Assembly (NCBI GenBank): GCA_016801845.1
Contig: CM028906.1
Coordinates: 18,723,001-18,787,000, forward strand
Reading direction: 5' to 3'
Source: Polydactylus sextarius
Lineage: Eukaryota; Chordata; Actinopteri; Polynemidae
Length of the DNA stretch: 64,000 bases
In this document: positions 1 through 15,799 of the stretch, in pieces
Layout of the letters: the number at the start of each line of letters is the position of its first letter
Numbering within the stretch: the stretch's first letter is position 1
Translations under genes and position numbers: made by a program
The notes under the pieces: generated by a model
Seen by the model: only the letters and a program-made list of their open reading frames with translations
Databases searched by the model: none
What the model was told of the DNA's origin: nothing

Positions 1-689
1 GACATCAGCACAGTTTGTATGTGCATGTTCATATGTTTGATGTCTCTAATCTCCTATAATTACACAGCTCATCGTCCCCGAGGGAACTGAGCTGATGACA
101 TCAGACGCACCACAAACCAAAAGAGGAAAAACTGGAACATCTTCACGTGTTTGTACATTGTAGATGTGAACTTGAACTTCTGCTTGTCTGAGACAGGACA
201 GAAGGTGACACGTGAACATATCAGTGATTTACCTCCTTTCATTATCTGCCTGTATGTAAAACACACTTTTCTTCTTATATCTGTGTAGATACCGTCTATC
301 AGGTTGAACTATAGTTGAACTGAATGTTGCAGAAATGAGTAACCCTCTAGATTCAGACGTATATGAATCACATGCAGAACAATCTAAATTAAAATGTGCA
401 AATGCAGCAATGACATGGTTGAACATTGTGGACGTTTGTGTTTGTTGTGGAGATGCTCTTGGCAGTGGTGACAAAAAAAAAGAAGAAGTCTGGATGTTTT
501 AAAGGTCATGTAGTACATGAGAATACATGTAAATGTGAAGTTGAGGTGGTGAAAGTCAGTTTTCATAGATTCATAGATTTCAAGGGAAAAAAAAAAACAT
601 TTACAGACCAAATGGGGTCTCTAAGGTGATGACGTTTTAGTTTTGTGGGCTTTTGTTCATAAAACAAAACAGCAGAACAAAATATCACA

Positions 690-905
690 ACATGATGTGA
701 AGGCGATGGATGAAAGATCAGGAATCACCAGAGTCAGCAAGTTTCATCATCTATTAAATCTTTGTCCCAGCAATACATTCAATAGATAAATAAATGGACA
801 TATTTCAATAAATAATTAAAATGCCAACCTCATTGATCAGGGATTCGCCAGCGTTAGAGGGATTCATCATCAGGAACATGAACATCTGTACAAAAGGGAT
901 ATTTA
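690..905. repeat. Decayed percomorph dispersed repeat (family A)
   Basis: The text contains the phrases 'aatcaccagagtcagcaag', 'gccaacctcattgatcaggg' and 'gaacatgaacatctgtacaa'. These resemble a repeat I recall as very common in percomorph genomes, built of a unit with a 'gatcaccaaagtcagtagg'-like stretch followed by a 'gaatgtctgtac' stretch. Two successive partial units appear here, so the family may be tandem in origin. The identification rests on memory of the family, not on a search. Confidence 0.45.
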
Positions 906-1830
906 AGTCTGAACCAACGGTACAGTTTGTGTAGGTACAGTTTAAGAAAAGAACGAAAAGGGGAACAAACAATGCACATCTAAAACCTCTGTTTTAGCTC
1001 TGTTTTCACCAAAATCAACATCTGTTTAGAGTTTCCTCATCAGCAAAGGGAATGTGTCAGATTAATGAGTTTTCTCCAACTGTCATAACTTTTCTCTCAA
1101 ACTGAAAACACACATCTTATACCTTACTCTTGATATCACCAAACACATTAACTAAGTCAGAATTATTTGGCTGCAGAATATGAAGCTGATAAATTTCTAC
1201 TGCGCTGACATTTTAGATTTTAACCATCTGCAGCCGATGTCAAGGGTTGAACTACTGCCCCCTGCATTTCCTGAAGTGAACAGCAGTTATTGAAAATGTT
1301 TGTGGTGCAGGAAGAGATGCGGTTTTAAATACAGCATTTCCTAAGTCTTTTGAAGCTGTTGATAATGCACCGTGTTGACTTATTTTTCATAATCCACATT
1401 GAAGATATTAGCGACTAATCATTGCAGCCCTGATGGATTGTATTTTTAAGTTTGCCATCTTTTATCACCACAGTCAAATGGAAACAATACAACATTCCAC
1501 TTCATTCTGCGGTAACACAGTGGTAATGACCGGATGTCTGAAATATCATACTGCACCACTAAATGTAATAAAGTAGAAGTTATATAATCCTTTTCCATTT
1601 CCCATCATATCGCCACTCTGCCACTGTGAGAGGAAGAATAACTTCTAAAATATACTGTAAATATGCTGTTAAATGGAGAGCTGCTTATTTTCTAATGTAA
1701 GAATGTGTGAGTTAAAGTATTTCATTATTGACTTAAATAACACTGACCCAGACGGTGAGTCCCTGAAGGCCAGACCAATGAAAACAGCTCCCGTCTTTTG
1801 TGGTTGAGCTCAACACAACCCTCTCTCTCT

Positions 1831-1838
1831 CACGCACG

Positions 1839-1873
<35 letters not shown>
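1831..1873. repeat. (CA)n microsatellite
   Basis: An almost pure CA run preceded by a few CG-interrupted units and a CT tract. It creates spurious Thr/His and Cys/Val open frames on both strands that are not genes. Confidence 0.95.
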
Positions 1874-1876
<3 letters not shown>

Positions 1877-4800
1877 CCGCAGGCCCTTTGCTGTGGTGGA
1901 AACTCTGTGGACAGTGACATCATTATGCAGGAGTGGAAATGTCGTCCAGGGCAACGAGCAACATCACAACAGTACAACGCTGCATTAGCATCATTAAAGT
2001 TAAACCACAAACAACAAGAATCACAAGGTCTCTCTCCCTCTCTCTCTGTAAAACACGCACACACACACAAAGCACAAACAACGTGAGCTCATTTATGGCC
2101 TGAAATCTTTTCCAAAAAAAATTTGCATCATGATAAACACATTAAGGAATGAATCACCGAAGCTGAAAAGACACAGTTGCAACTGTGCCTGATGGAATTT
2201 TTGTACTTGTTCTTGATCATAGCGTCTCCTCCCATCATTTGTCTGTTCAGTATCTCGAGAGTTACCTTTAAACAAACACTCTTCGTGGGGTGGGGTGTTA
2301 AATATTCTCCAATATATTTATCTGTGCTTTTGAGCTAAAGATAAGAGTTTCTGCTAAAGTCTTTTGCTTATATTTGCTCGTGTCTCTGGATTGGAAGCAT
2401 ATGGCCGCGTTGCATAACAGACAAAGACAAAGAAGGCAAACATGGAGAGAAACGACTTGGTGTAATTATAAAAAATGGTCAAGGGGGTAGACTTTCTCCT
2501 TTGTGTTCGTAGGTATGACGCTCTGGCCACTGGCCATCTCTGCACAAGCCGAGCTTTTTTGCACATGTCTAAAAAACAAATGGTTAGTCACTGTTTCCTT
2601 TTCCCAACGATCAGCAACTTAGATTTGCTCCGTCCAAACTGCTGAGCTGAAGGAACGTCTGTTCATGCTGCACATTCCTCCACTGATATTAACAGAGAAT
2701 AAGTCTGAAAATTATAATAATAAATAGTCCAGTTCAGTTCTCTGTCCATCTAAGTGTATCACTGCTAACGGGGAGAGAAAAACCTGCACACAGGTCGACT
2801 TCCAGAGGAAAAAAAAAATAACGCACAGTCGGTTGCAGTGTGGTCGACTCTGATGTGTAAACTAGAAAACCACTGAAAAGTCTGAGAAGTCAGCGCTGCT
2901 GTCAAACAGTTTGGATTTAATAAAAGTTTATCTCAACATCTCTACTCTCACTAAATCTCTTATTATCAACAAGATACATTTATTATATTCAAGTAATGTT
3001 ACTACAGTTTAATGCTTTACCCCCGAGTCATAAAAACCTTCTGATACAAACACAGCAATCACATCATCAAGTTACGATAAAACCTCAATAAAAAACACAA
3101 TAAATATCCAGTTTAAAAACTTGTAGACCCGTCGATGCGTTCTCATCCAAAGTCACTGTTTCTGCCTTTGTTGCAGGCAGTTCAGGTATTTTTGTGCTAC
3201 AACATTAAATCAGTCAAAGATACTTTAGCAGCAAGTTTCAAACTTAAACATCTATAAATCTGTTTTTTTCTTTTTTGTAATCGTCTAATGCTTCCCTGCC
3301 CACACACACTCACACTCCTACACTGAACAGATTCCTCACGGCTCTTTACTTTAACCTAAAAATGTTAAATATGTGACCATCTGCCAATTGGCTGCTTTGA
3401 AACAAATTGGGCAACACCTGAGAGATGAGCTTTTTGGATTAGATCTAGGATGAACTTCTTGTTTCAGACTTCATTCAAAATAAGACAAAACTATACTAGA
3501 CTATATCCAAAAATATTATATCATCTAGAAGACTTCACATGTATCTGTTGACATCAGGACCCAGTTGACACAACTTCACAGTGATTTTCCCACTCTATCA
3601 TTCAATCAATCAATCCTTTTGTTGCAGTTAAATCTTATTGTAGTCCTGACTTTTATTGCAAGAAGTCCACTCTTTACAATAATCAAAAGTCCCAGACCCA
3701 GAGAGTAATTGGACCATGAGAAGAATTTGATCTGAAAACTAATTTCATCTTCCATCTCCATCTTTGATCCTCAGTCTAAGACTTTAATTCGTCAGTTGTG
3801 CATCAACCAACTTGGACTAAAGAGTTTCAAACTGATTACTGTAGCATCAGAAACTAAATTAAGGACACCAATTAGTGCCCCATGTTGGGTCTTTGTGTTG
3901 TCTGGCAGCAGGACGGAAGCAGTGCCAGCAGCTTTGAGTTCACAGAACAATGTACATGAACAATAATAATGAAGTTCTGTGGCAGTGGGTGGAGGGTCAC
4001 AGCAGGTCACGCTGTCGTATGAAACAATCCAACACAAACTCTTTCTGCATTGTGACCTTTACAGAGTCTGGTCAGGGAAACACTCCATTGTTCAACTGCT
4101 TTAACAAACACAGATCAGAGGCTCATGTAACATGTTTGTGAGCAGGAACAGGAAGAAGGAGGAAGGTTTCTGCTCCTGCTTCGGCACCGATATGAAGTAT
4201 GTTTTTATGATATTACATATCACCGAAAAAAACAGAAAATGCTTATGATATGGGTTTTTACATTTTTTTTGGATCAATCACCATTACAACCTTTCATTTT
4301 GTTTCTTATTCACCCTGTAAAATATTCAACTCGGTCAAAGAGCTGCAGTAAATCCACTTCATTCATCCCTTTTAAGGAATAAATTAAATCTTTCCATGTG
4401 TGTTACTGGTAATGCTGGAGGCAGCATGACTACTCTGCTATTCCTAACATTTTTTCATGTTTTCACTGAGGTTTAGTTGCACGAGGTCGAGGGACAACAT
4501 CTTCTGTCTGGGTTGGAAGTTTAATGCGAATAAAGTCCACATTCCCTATGCCCCAGACGTCGTGCCCCCTCCTACTGTAGCAGGCACCATTTTTCACATT
4601 GTATACATTAGTGTTTGCCAGAAAACAGTGCAGGTACGAGCTGCCCTGCAGATCTGTTTATTTCTTGGCAAAACAGACTTGCTGAGAAAGTGAGGATGTT
4701 TGCATGTTGAGGGCACTCTGACTGACATGAGGGGAGTCGGACGCTTAGCTGATACAACACAGCTGTGTGGTAGATCACATTACGCTAAAACACCCAAGCA

Positions 4801-5079
4801 GTCAATGTTAACTGTGCTGTGTAACATTTAATAGAGGCTGAAATACAGTCTGGTTCTGTGGAGACATGTAAAAGTAGGTCCAGGTTGATGGGTGAGTGTT
4901 TATCGGCCCACAGAGATGTTCAGTTTATCCAGATGTGCAGAGAACATCATAAAAAAAAAAGTTTGCTTTCTGACACACGCAGCTCGGTATGCACACGCTT
5001 TACTTTCCAAATTAGTGCAGAACAAAGAAATGTGGTCACAAAACAAACTCATCTAAACCTTACATTTATAATGTTTATT

Positions 5080-5230
5080 AGCATTTCTGGATGCTGCGGG
5101 GGAACGTCATTAGTTTGGAAGAATTTAGTTATAAACCAAAGTTATGGACAAAATTACATTTTGCCTGATGGCGGCAATAAATGTAAAGTCAGAGAGTCTT
5201 AGGGATTTATCATCTGGGAACCAAGGACCT
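5080..5230. repeat. Second fragment of dispersed repeat family A
   Basis: Contains 'ggacaaaattacattttgcc', 'tgatggcggcaataaatg' and 'aaagtcagagagtcttaggg' followed by 'tttatcatctgggaaccaa'. The order of these blocks is that of the family seen at 690-905, with the 5' part better preserved. Recognised from memory and unverified. Confidence 0.45.
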
Positions 5231-7181
5231 AACCATCTGAAGCAAACTCTGTATCACACCAACCAGTTTCATAGCAGAAGTTAAATTGTTTTTACCTGCA
5301 GGTCGTTTCAGCTTCATCAGATTGTCACCAAAGTGCAGAGGATTCAACCTCTCAGGATCACAACTATCAGCATGAAGGGACATAAGTGGGGGACACTTGT
5401 ACCTACAAACACATTAGTTTAGATATCAAACAAACGACAACGACTTTATGCAGAAGAGAAAAACTATAAACAAAGGAGGAAAGAGAGATGGAGGAAAGGA
5501 GGGAGGGTGATTTTACTTGATATTGGATTTATTGAGGAAGTGAAAAATAAAATGCACGGGAGCTGTCCGAATTTTAATGAGTCAGCTGAAAAGTTATCTA
5601 TGCTGATTGAGCCACAGTTGCAAAAAAACATAGAAAGAACAACAAAGTCATTTCACTTAGTAAGTTACACTGATTGAATTTGCGCAAGTTTCTCCACGAC
5701 TGGAAACTGAAATTGTTACAGAGAGATGAAAGATGTCGCAGCTGCGGGAGTTAAGCACAGAAAACCCCAGCAAACTTAAGCTGCAATTATTCAAAAACTG
5801 TTTGAGACATTAAAAAAAATCTTAAATTTGAACAGCTCATGGCTTTCTGGTTTATTTAAAGTTTAAGTGAAGTCTCTGGGTTCAATTATTCAAAAGCTGT
5901 TTGGCTTTTGTTGGAAAAGAAGAATGTTTTCAAGGATTTCAAGAACTTCTCCGTTTATTTCAATGAGGGGGAAAACAAAAACATAAGTATTTCAAAGGAT
6001 AAAGAATATTTTCTCTGCGCAAACAAAGAATAAAAATAATCCTGATAATTAGAGAAGGTTCTGAGGGAGATTGTTTAATTTTTTTGCTGATTGTGTTTCA
6101 GGATTTGAGAGCATCCTGTGCCTCCACGCCTCATTTCACAACAGCCTGACTCAGCAACAAAGAATTTTTAAGGAACACATTTGCATTTTTCACGCTGTGA
6201 TTTAACAATGTACTTAACTGTTGATCTGAGAGAGCTCAGCCATCGTCTGGCTGCCGTCCACCGAGTCAGGATGGATTGATGTGGACTTGAGAGAATGATC
6301 GTCATCTGAGTTTATTAAAGCCCCTTCCTTGTTTTCTGCCTCCACCTTCATTTACCACAAGATGAAAACAGGGATGAAACTATTCCCTTTGGAAATGAAC
6401 ATGAGATAAGTTGGTGATCCTTTGGGAGAAAAGAAGGGGAAAAAACTTGATATATTTGCACAGGTGGTGAAAACAGCATTAGTCTTCAGTCAAATCCAAA
6501 GCAATCGCATGAAAACTTGTACACTTAAATACAGTGAAGAAAGCACACTTATGCTTTGCTTTGCTGTGCACACTTATCACAGTTTAAAAGAAAAACACAC
6601 ACGAAAAAAGAACAGGCTCAGACCTGAGCTATCGGGAAGTTTCCTGAGGGACTTTTTTTTTTTAAATCACAAAAAAAGATAAAACTAGATAACATTGTTT
6701 TTCTGTTGTTGTCCCACATGGTCTCTGTGTACAGACACACACGAACACACGAACACACCTGTAATCTCAGCGAGTCATCGACTGTCTGAAAACACATGAT
6801 TTCAGCTGCTTAGAATGAAAATGTCGTGTTGTGATTCAGCTTTGACACAGAAACACATTCAGTCATCAAGAATAACAACTGTTATTACATTTACAGAGGG
6901 AAATAGGTAGAAAAACAGCAAGGTACCCTACACATCTATCCCAGTAAAATTTGTAGGAGATTGTTATTATTAATGAATAAAAGATCTAGTTTCTGAGATT
7001 ATCAACCTTTTTAGTTACAGACATGTTTGAAAGCTGAGAAACTTTCCTCAGATTTTCAATCAAAGAAGTGAATCCCAAGTTTTATTTCTCTGATTAAAAG
7101 CAGCAGCTGCAACACACCAAGGCTCTGACAGGTCTAAACATCAGAGGTTGACTTGCAGTTAGTGAATTTATCATCAGAGGT

Positions 7182-7280
7182 CTGTTTCACAAAGTAGGTT
7201 TAGTGAAAACTCAGGGTTAGTTGCCTTAGAGTCTAAGGCAACTAACCCTGAGTTTTCACTAAACTGGCTTTGTGAAACAG
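7182..7280. repeat. 99-nt near-perfect palindrome
   Basis: Two 49-nt arms (7182-7230 and 7232-7280) are reverse complements at 46 of 49 positions around a single central base. The arms begin and end with 'ctgtttcacaaag' and 'ctttgtgaaacag'. The transcript of either strand would form a long hairpin. The arm sequence resembles a teleost interspersed inverted repeat, so a MITE-like origin is the likeliest reading; a hairpin RNA gene is the alternative. Confidence 0.85.
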
Positions 7281-8194
7281 GCCCCAGGACGATGATAAAG
7301 CCCATTTTCACATTCCTCAACCCACCAGAGAGAAGGCGTTTCATCCCAAAGTTTTTTTTCAGCAATGAACAAGTTATGTAACCCGGAGCCCTCAAAGGTC
7401 GACGTGACGTCATGGCCGCTGGCCACATCTGTGACGACCCCGTCATGTTGGTGTACAGTGGACAGGCGGATAGAGACCATATGTCCATGTTTTCTGGATC
7501 AGATCCTCCAAGACATTTTTAATCAAACTGAAATAAACTAAGAAGATTCAACACAGGAGACACCATCAGCTCTTCATTGATGACCTCAGAATGTTTATCT
7601 GGTAAAATCTCATGTAAATTCCCTAATTGTGCAACATAATATACAGAGTTTTACGTGTCAGGTTTGTCTTTACCATCACTCACTCCTCCTTTCTTAGAGC
7701 TGCAGATTGCAAAAGCAACATTGGAAATAATTACGTTTACCTTCCTCTTTCACATCCTTGTTACTGATTACTTCAACCTTTTGCTGTACGTGACAAAAGC
7801 AAACTGTAAGAGAAACTGACTTATTGCTAAAAGGTTGTCATCAGGCATCATATTTTCCCTGGTAACTTGCCACGTATGTGACAGGGAAATCCTCCAACGC
7901 AGCAGTTTTATAACTAAAAAATAAAAGTTTGCAAAGTGGAGGAGGTGAAGTTTGACATTTTAGGTTTTGGTAAAAGAATCTGTGTTTGCTCCTGAATTTA
8001 ATACATTTCCAAATAATCCTTTAAAGTCTATAGACTGGAACTTCAATAATCACTTATGTGATATCAGTTTTTAGTTTTTTGTGACTCTTGCACCATCAAG
8101 TGTCTCACTGTGGTATTACATCAACATCTGAGGCTGATCCTACAGTAAAGGAGCACTCGAGCCGTCCAACCCAAACCAGATACAAAACAATGTC

Positions 8195-8270
8195 TTCATT
8201 TCATACATACATTTATTTTATATAAAAGAAGACAAGTGTTGCAATATTAACAGTTATACACACAGAGCCA
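8195..8270 (-). other. PSMD14: PSMD14 3' UTR and polyadenylation signal
   Basis: The stop codon is at 8273-8271. An AATAAA hexamer on the minus strand lies at 8217-8212, only about 54 nt past the stop, giving a very short 3' UTR with cleavage expected near 8190-8200. The exact cleavage site is inferred. Confidence 0.7.
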
Positions 8271-10922
<2,652 letters not shown>

Positions 10923-12407
10923 TTCAGGATCTGTTCGACAGAAAAATAAACATGAGGTCATTAACCTCATTAATCTCAATCAGAAAAAAAAAAAACAGAA
11001 TCAGAAAAATCATGAGTAATATGGAATATCAGAGCAGTGTGAAGGATTTCCAATGTGTGTAATGTAAATAGTCGACTTCAAGTTTTCTCCAATTTAAACT
11101 GAAGAGATGTGAGAACTTTGTTGAGAAGAGAAATGAAAACCTCACACAAACATATACGTACACACAAATCTTCCAGAACATTCATCTCAATACAACAATC
11201 ACTTTCCTTCAGTACAAACACTGTGAATATGTAGCTGTAGCTTCAACCTACAGCCTTTTTTGCACTGTTGTGTTATCGAGTTGTATTGTTCTGGCACTGT
11301 GACCAACTGTGGGATTGTCTCCATAAATATTAACACATTGGAGTTACATCAACTAAATCTGTTCATTTCTACAATTACATATATTATGTAATACTAAACA
11401 GGATAATACTTAATATCCGATTATACTGTCTTAGCACATTTCATTTCTGTACATATTGTGTTACTATCTTATGCTGTTTTATACTGCTACTATTATACTG
11501 AATTTATTCTGACACAAACATGTTTACAATATTCTGGTAAATGCAGTAGCTCAATGTTACAATAAATTGCAGCTCACTGCACAATCACTGTCACTCCAAA
11601 AGCTCTCAGGTGTCAGTATACTGTAACAAGAGGCTACAATAAAACACTTTTAATTTGTTAAAGTTTGTTTACGTTCTGCAGAAAATTGCATTTCCATTAA
11701 AGTGAAGCTCAGTTTCCCTGGAGATTTCCAAGAAATGTGTTCAATTTCAAAAATGAGACCAATTTTAAAGGATGTAGTTTCAGATGCTTTTCTTCTGAAC
11801 TGTTTCTGAGAGATATGTGTGATTTGACCTAAATGAGATGAAAACACATTAATCTAACCTGAACACTGACAGGAGATGTTAATATTAACGAAAACCCTTC
11901 AACAGTATCACATAATACGTGCTCCAAATGATCTCTAAAGTGTTTTACCACTTTAAGATGGCATTTAGTGTTCTTTAAATTTAAATATGATTAATTTAAC
12001 ACATTGTTATTACATTTAAACACCGAAAAACATGAACTAAACTAAAATTAGCAACCAACTTGCTAGTTAGCCTCTGTTAGCTTCTTTACCAATAGTCACG
12101 CAAACACAGCACATAAAGCCGAACAAACAGGCGTCGATTTTAACCTGAAATGAGCACAAATTGTGTTTTAACTACATCTTAACAACAAAATGCTGTTGTA
12201 TCATTGACTTAGTTACAGTGAATCGCTCGATTTTTCAACTAATGTTCGCTGTTACTGAGAGCGATAGCGTGCTACTAGCTTACTCATGCTAACTTAGCCT
12301 GTGTCATTTAAGTTTCGCAAAAGCAGCAACAAATTAGCGACATTGACTTCATTTACCTTGTGTTCCATAAAACTCACAGGCTTTGTTAAATATATAACTC
12401 CACATAC

Positions 12408-12500
12408 CTGTTGTCAAATCTGTCAGATGTTCAGAAATATATTTTCCGTGTTCAGCAGAGTCACAGCCACTGACTACAATGAATCAGCCAGAATTGTCTT
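12408..12500 (-). other. PSMD14: PSMD14 noncoding first exon
   Basis: A consensus donor (CAACAG|GTATGT) lies at 12408/12407 on the minus strand, just downstream of a housekeeping-type promoter. The next exon begins at 10930 with 8 nt of 5' UTR before the ATG. The 5' end near 12500 is inferred from the promoter motifs, not seen directly. Confidence 0.6.
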
Positions 12501-12509
12501 TTTTTTAGA

Positions 12510-12545
12510 AGAACTACTTCCGTCGCTCTGATGACGTCAGAATCA
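12510..12545 (-). promoter_or_regulatory. PSMD14: PSMD14 core promoter: CRE plus ETS site
   Basis: A perfect CRE palindrome TGACGTCA lies at 12532-12539 and an ETS-type CGGAAGT (minus strand) at 12522-12516, 10-15 bp apart. CRE and ETS sites in this arrangement are typical of TATA-less housekeeping promoters. Both sit immediately upstream of the inferred first exon. Function is inferred from motif and position. Confidence 0.6.
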
Positions 12546-13039
12546 ACAATTGCTAAATTAAGACACAAGAGGGCGCTATAGTCAATATCTGTGGCACTAC
12601 TACTACTACTGTAATAATAATGATAATAATAATAATACTAACTAAATATATTTATAGTAATTAAACACTGATTTTCACTATTTTCTGGTATTTTATTTTA
12701 TATCATCAGAATCATCATTTGTTAAGGAAGTTTCTATTATAGATAATGCAAAATTGCAAAATTTCCACAGATAACATAAAGCAAACTTAACAACGAAAGA
12801 GCTTCAACATACATCTTCGAATAAAGACATGTAGGTCTTGTAATTGGACATCTAATCTTTTCACATTACAGATCCACAACATGGAGGATGGACTATGGAT
12901 CACTGCATAGTATCATTGCAATTTTAATAGTAAAAATAGGTTATATTAACAATGTTTTAAATGTAAGATGTTTTCAAGAAAATTAGAGAAGAAAATGCTT
13001 TGTGTTGAAATTGCATCATTTAAAATTTTATCTTTATTC

Positions 13040-13660
13040 ACAAAAGATAAAATCAAGTTTTGCTTTTTCCTTCTTCTGCTGGCGCCACTGAGCCGCTGAG
13101 AGGTCATGTTGGGTTTTTATCTACTGATGAATCAAAAGTCAAACATGATGGTCAAACTGGTGTCATCAGCAGCACTGATATAATACACTGTGAGTCCTTT
13201 AATGCTGAGAAGAATGAAAGCTGCTGTGGTGTTTGTGAGGTCTCTCATATTTCAGCGTGCAAGCATTTTATTATTCCCCCGAGGAGCCACAAGCTGTGAG
13301 CCAAACCACACCATCACTGGGGTTGTGGAAAACCTCCGTTTGGTTTCATGTGTTCATGGCAGACAGTTGCCAATCCTGCAGCAGAACTCCCACAATCCCA
13401 TCCAGCAGTGTTTCTCCCAGACAGGTCAGCTGGCAACGCTGAGGTCGACCACGGGAATTTCCAATTCCCCCGAATTGTCTGGTGGATGTTGAGGGCGAAG
13501 ATAATCATCCACATTCCTCAGTCCCTCCCTCTCCACACCCACAGGACCTCCTGTTACCTCCACAACACTCAACACTCTGCCGCCAGGATGTGCTTCCTCA
13601 TGAAGGCCTGCAGACATTTCCATGGGTTTTTTCCACTGAATAAACCTACATTAGTCAGTA
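13040..13660. other. Unassigned ORF-rich stretch upstream of PSMD14
   Basis: Richer in GC than its surroundings, with overlapping open frames on both strands: on the plus strand about 100 codons from 13190 (non-ATG checked only loosely) and 107 codons from 13348, on the minus strand 65-66 codons. I recognise none of the translations. It could be a decayed mobile element, a lncRNA exon or a retrocopy; no splice-defined exon chain was found. Confidence 0.3.
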
Positions 13661-15656
13661 TGTATTATTAATGTTGCCTCTAAATTCTGTGTTCATCTGA
13701 TTTCTGTTGTGTCGTTGCTGCTTTAACAATACTTCAGCAGATACACAACCTGTAAAAAACAATAACTCGATCAGTTAAGACAATACAGGAGGCGGCTCGT
13801 CATTATTCCTCCTTCACAGTTTACTGTTGCTGAATCATTATTGCTGACTGGGTTATCTCACTGAATTCAGCTCTGTTTGTGATTGGACGACAGTTTCCCA
13901 GTGGTTCAATTCTAAAACCTGGTCAATAATTCGTTGTATGTGGAGAGAAGTCGTTTCTACAGCGTTTGTAAATGACCCAGTGACAACAGATAAATGAGGT
14001 AAAAGCTCAATGTCCTCACTGGATCATTGAGTCATGTGAAACAGAGCAGATTAATAGAACAACACAATCAAGTGAAAATTAGCTTGTTTACATTTACATT
14101 TAACTCTTATATATGAAATTTAATCCATCACCCAAAGGTTTTATCAATCAATAACCAACAAACGGAGTAACAGGGAACACAGGAAATCATCCGTCTGATC
14201 ATTTAGATAAGAACGACTTTTTAAGGAACGTCAGAAAGTAGCTGGTAACACGACACCAGCATGAAACTTTAATCCGAGTTGCAGAGGAAATAAGGGAGAG
14301 AAATTTGATGCTTTAAGAGCTGCCCTGCACCCTGATGGGATTTGGATTTAGCTTTGCTCCATAAATCTACTGCAGCGGGACGGACGGCTGCTAGTGGGGA
14401 GCACTGCTTCCACTCCTTATAGAAATGTATAAAATTAATGTCATTAGATAAAACAGGAATGTGTGAAAGTGCAGAGACAGACAGTTTTTATCTGAACCAT
14501 ATACTGTTATGATAAAGAGTCTGACTGAGTTTGTACATTATTGTATCACACAACACTGAATTCAATGTCTGGTTCTCAGTGAATGATGATTTGTTAGATT
14601 TGAAATAAACTGCAAGTCAAATATTTTAAGCACAAAAGATAAATAAAGACATACAAGAACACATTTTTATCAATATGAACTTTAACATTAACATTTTTTT
14701 TTCTTCTGAAGTGTTAAAGTTGTAAAAATTATCTTAACATGGTCTTATAATATCACACATCTTCACTGTATTAGTTTGTCTTAGTTCCACACTGAAGCTT
14801 CATCATGCAACATATTTAGCAACTGGACTTAAAAATAAAGATAACGTGTTTGAACAAAAATGTGTTTTTGTGAGTTTTATTACTTGAGGTAATAAAAGTA
14901 AAAAGGCTCATATGTGCTCAGAAAATGCAAAATCTCCATATTTTTTTAAATGTTTTATACATTTTATAGATTTGATATTTTCTGTAAATTTTAGGTCTGA
15001 CTGTCAACATATATGGAAGTGGATTTATTGTAAAATATAATGAAAAAGGTATTTTTTGGCTTGTTTGCTTTGATCTTTTATCAAATGTTTAGTGATTTGA
15101 AAAAAACTGACGCAGTTTGATACATTTTAAAAAATGAATCATATTTTTGCTTTTTTCAGTTTTAATCTCATAAATACTAAACACTGAGGCTACAGATCAG
15201 TATGTAATAAATATTACAGCTCATCACAATATCTAAAACACTAAACGTCCATTATTTACTGGCAGCTGGATGAAGAATAGAGCTGAGATGAAGCAGGTTG
15301 TGACTGTTTGCATTGAGGGGGAGGATCTGGTTTAATGAGGGAGGACGTTTCTCTGCTCATAGAAATAAAAGGCTTTAGGTCAAGAAAGTCATTTCAAAAA
15401 CAGAAAATATATACAAAAAACATATTTAAGATTTAGTTTAAAAAAGAGTGAGAAAAAAAACCTAAGTAGAAAACTTTAGTTCCTGTTTATGCAGTGAGTG
15501 AAAATGCACAAAATGAGAATCAAAATGAAAGTCTTCTCTCTGACTGTCTCACACTGTGACCTCCAGCTCAGGCCTGTCCCCGCTTATATTTCATTACATC
15601 CTGATTCTCTGACATGTAGTGTGTTGGCTGGATGGGGGGAGGGGAGGAAGAGGAAG

Positions 15657-15659
<3 letters not shown>

Positions 15660-15700
<41 letters not shown>
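15660..15700. repeat. (TG)n microsatellite upstream of RBMS1
   Basis: About 20 uninterrupted TG units, roughly 550 bp before the RBMS1 start codon, near or within its promoter. Confidence 0.95.
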
Positions 15701-15701
<1 letters not shown>

Positions 15702-15799
15702 TTGGAGGAGGTGGGGGTGAAGAATGTTTGGTATGTGCGGACTACAACAACATGAAAGGCGCTGAGTGTTGAACCAAACAGACTCAAACCGACTCCAGT

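Larger units (their letters stand above)
1..8190. other. Gene-free stretch downstream of PSMD14
   Basis: No exon with convincing coding content and paired splice sites was seen on either strand. Open frames here are short (60-114 codons), overlap on both strands and show no recognisable domain. What it does hold is AT-rich sequence, a CA microsatellite near 1.83 kb, two fragments of a dispersed fish repeat (about 0.7-0.9 kb and 5.1-5.2 kb) and a 99-nt palindrome at 7.2 kb. Distal regulatory elements cannot be excluded without alignment to other fishes. Confidence 0.6.

Noticed and set aside
4457..5202. Plus-strand frames of 78 and 114 codons in the 5' part of the window
   Set aside because: No recognisable motif and no splice context; the second overlaps dispersed repeat family A.
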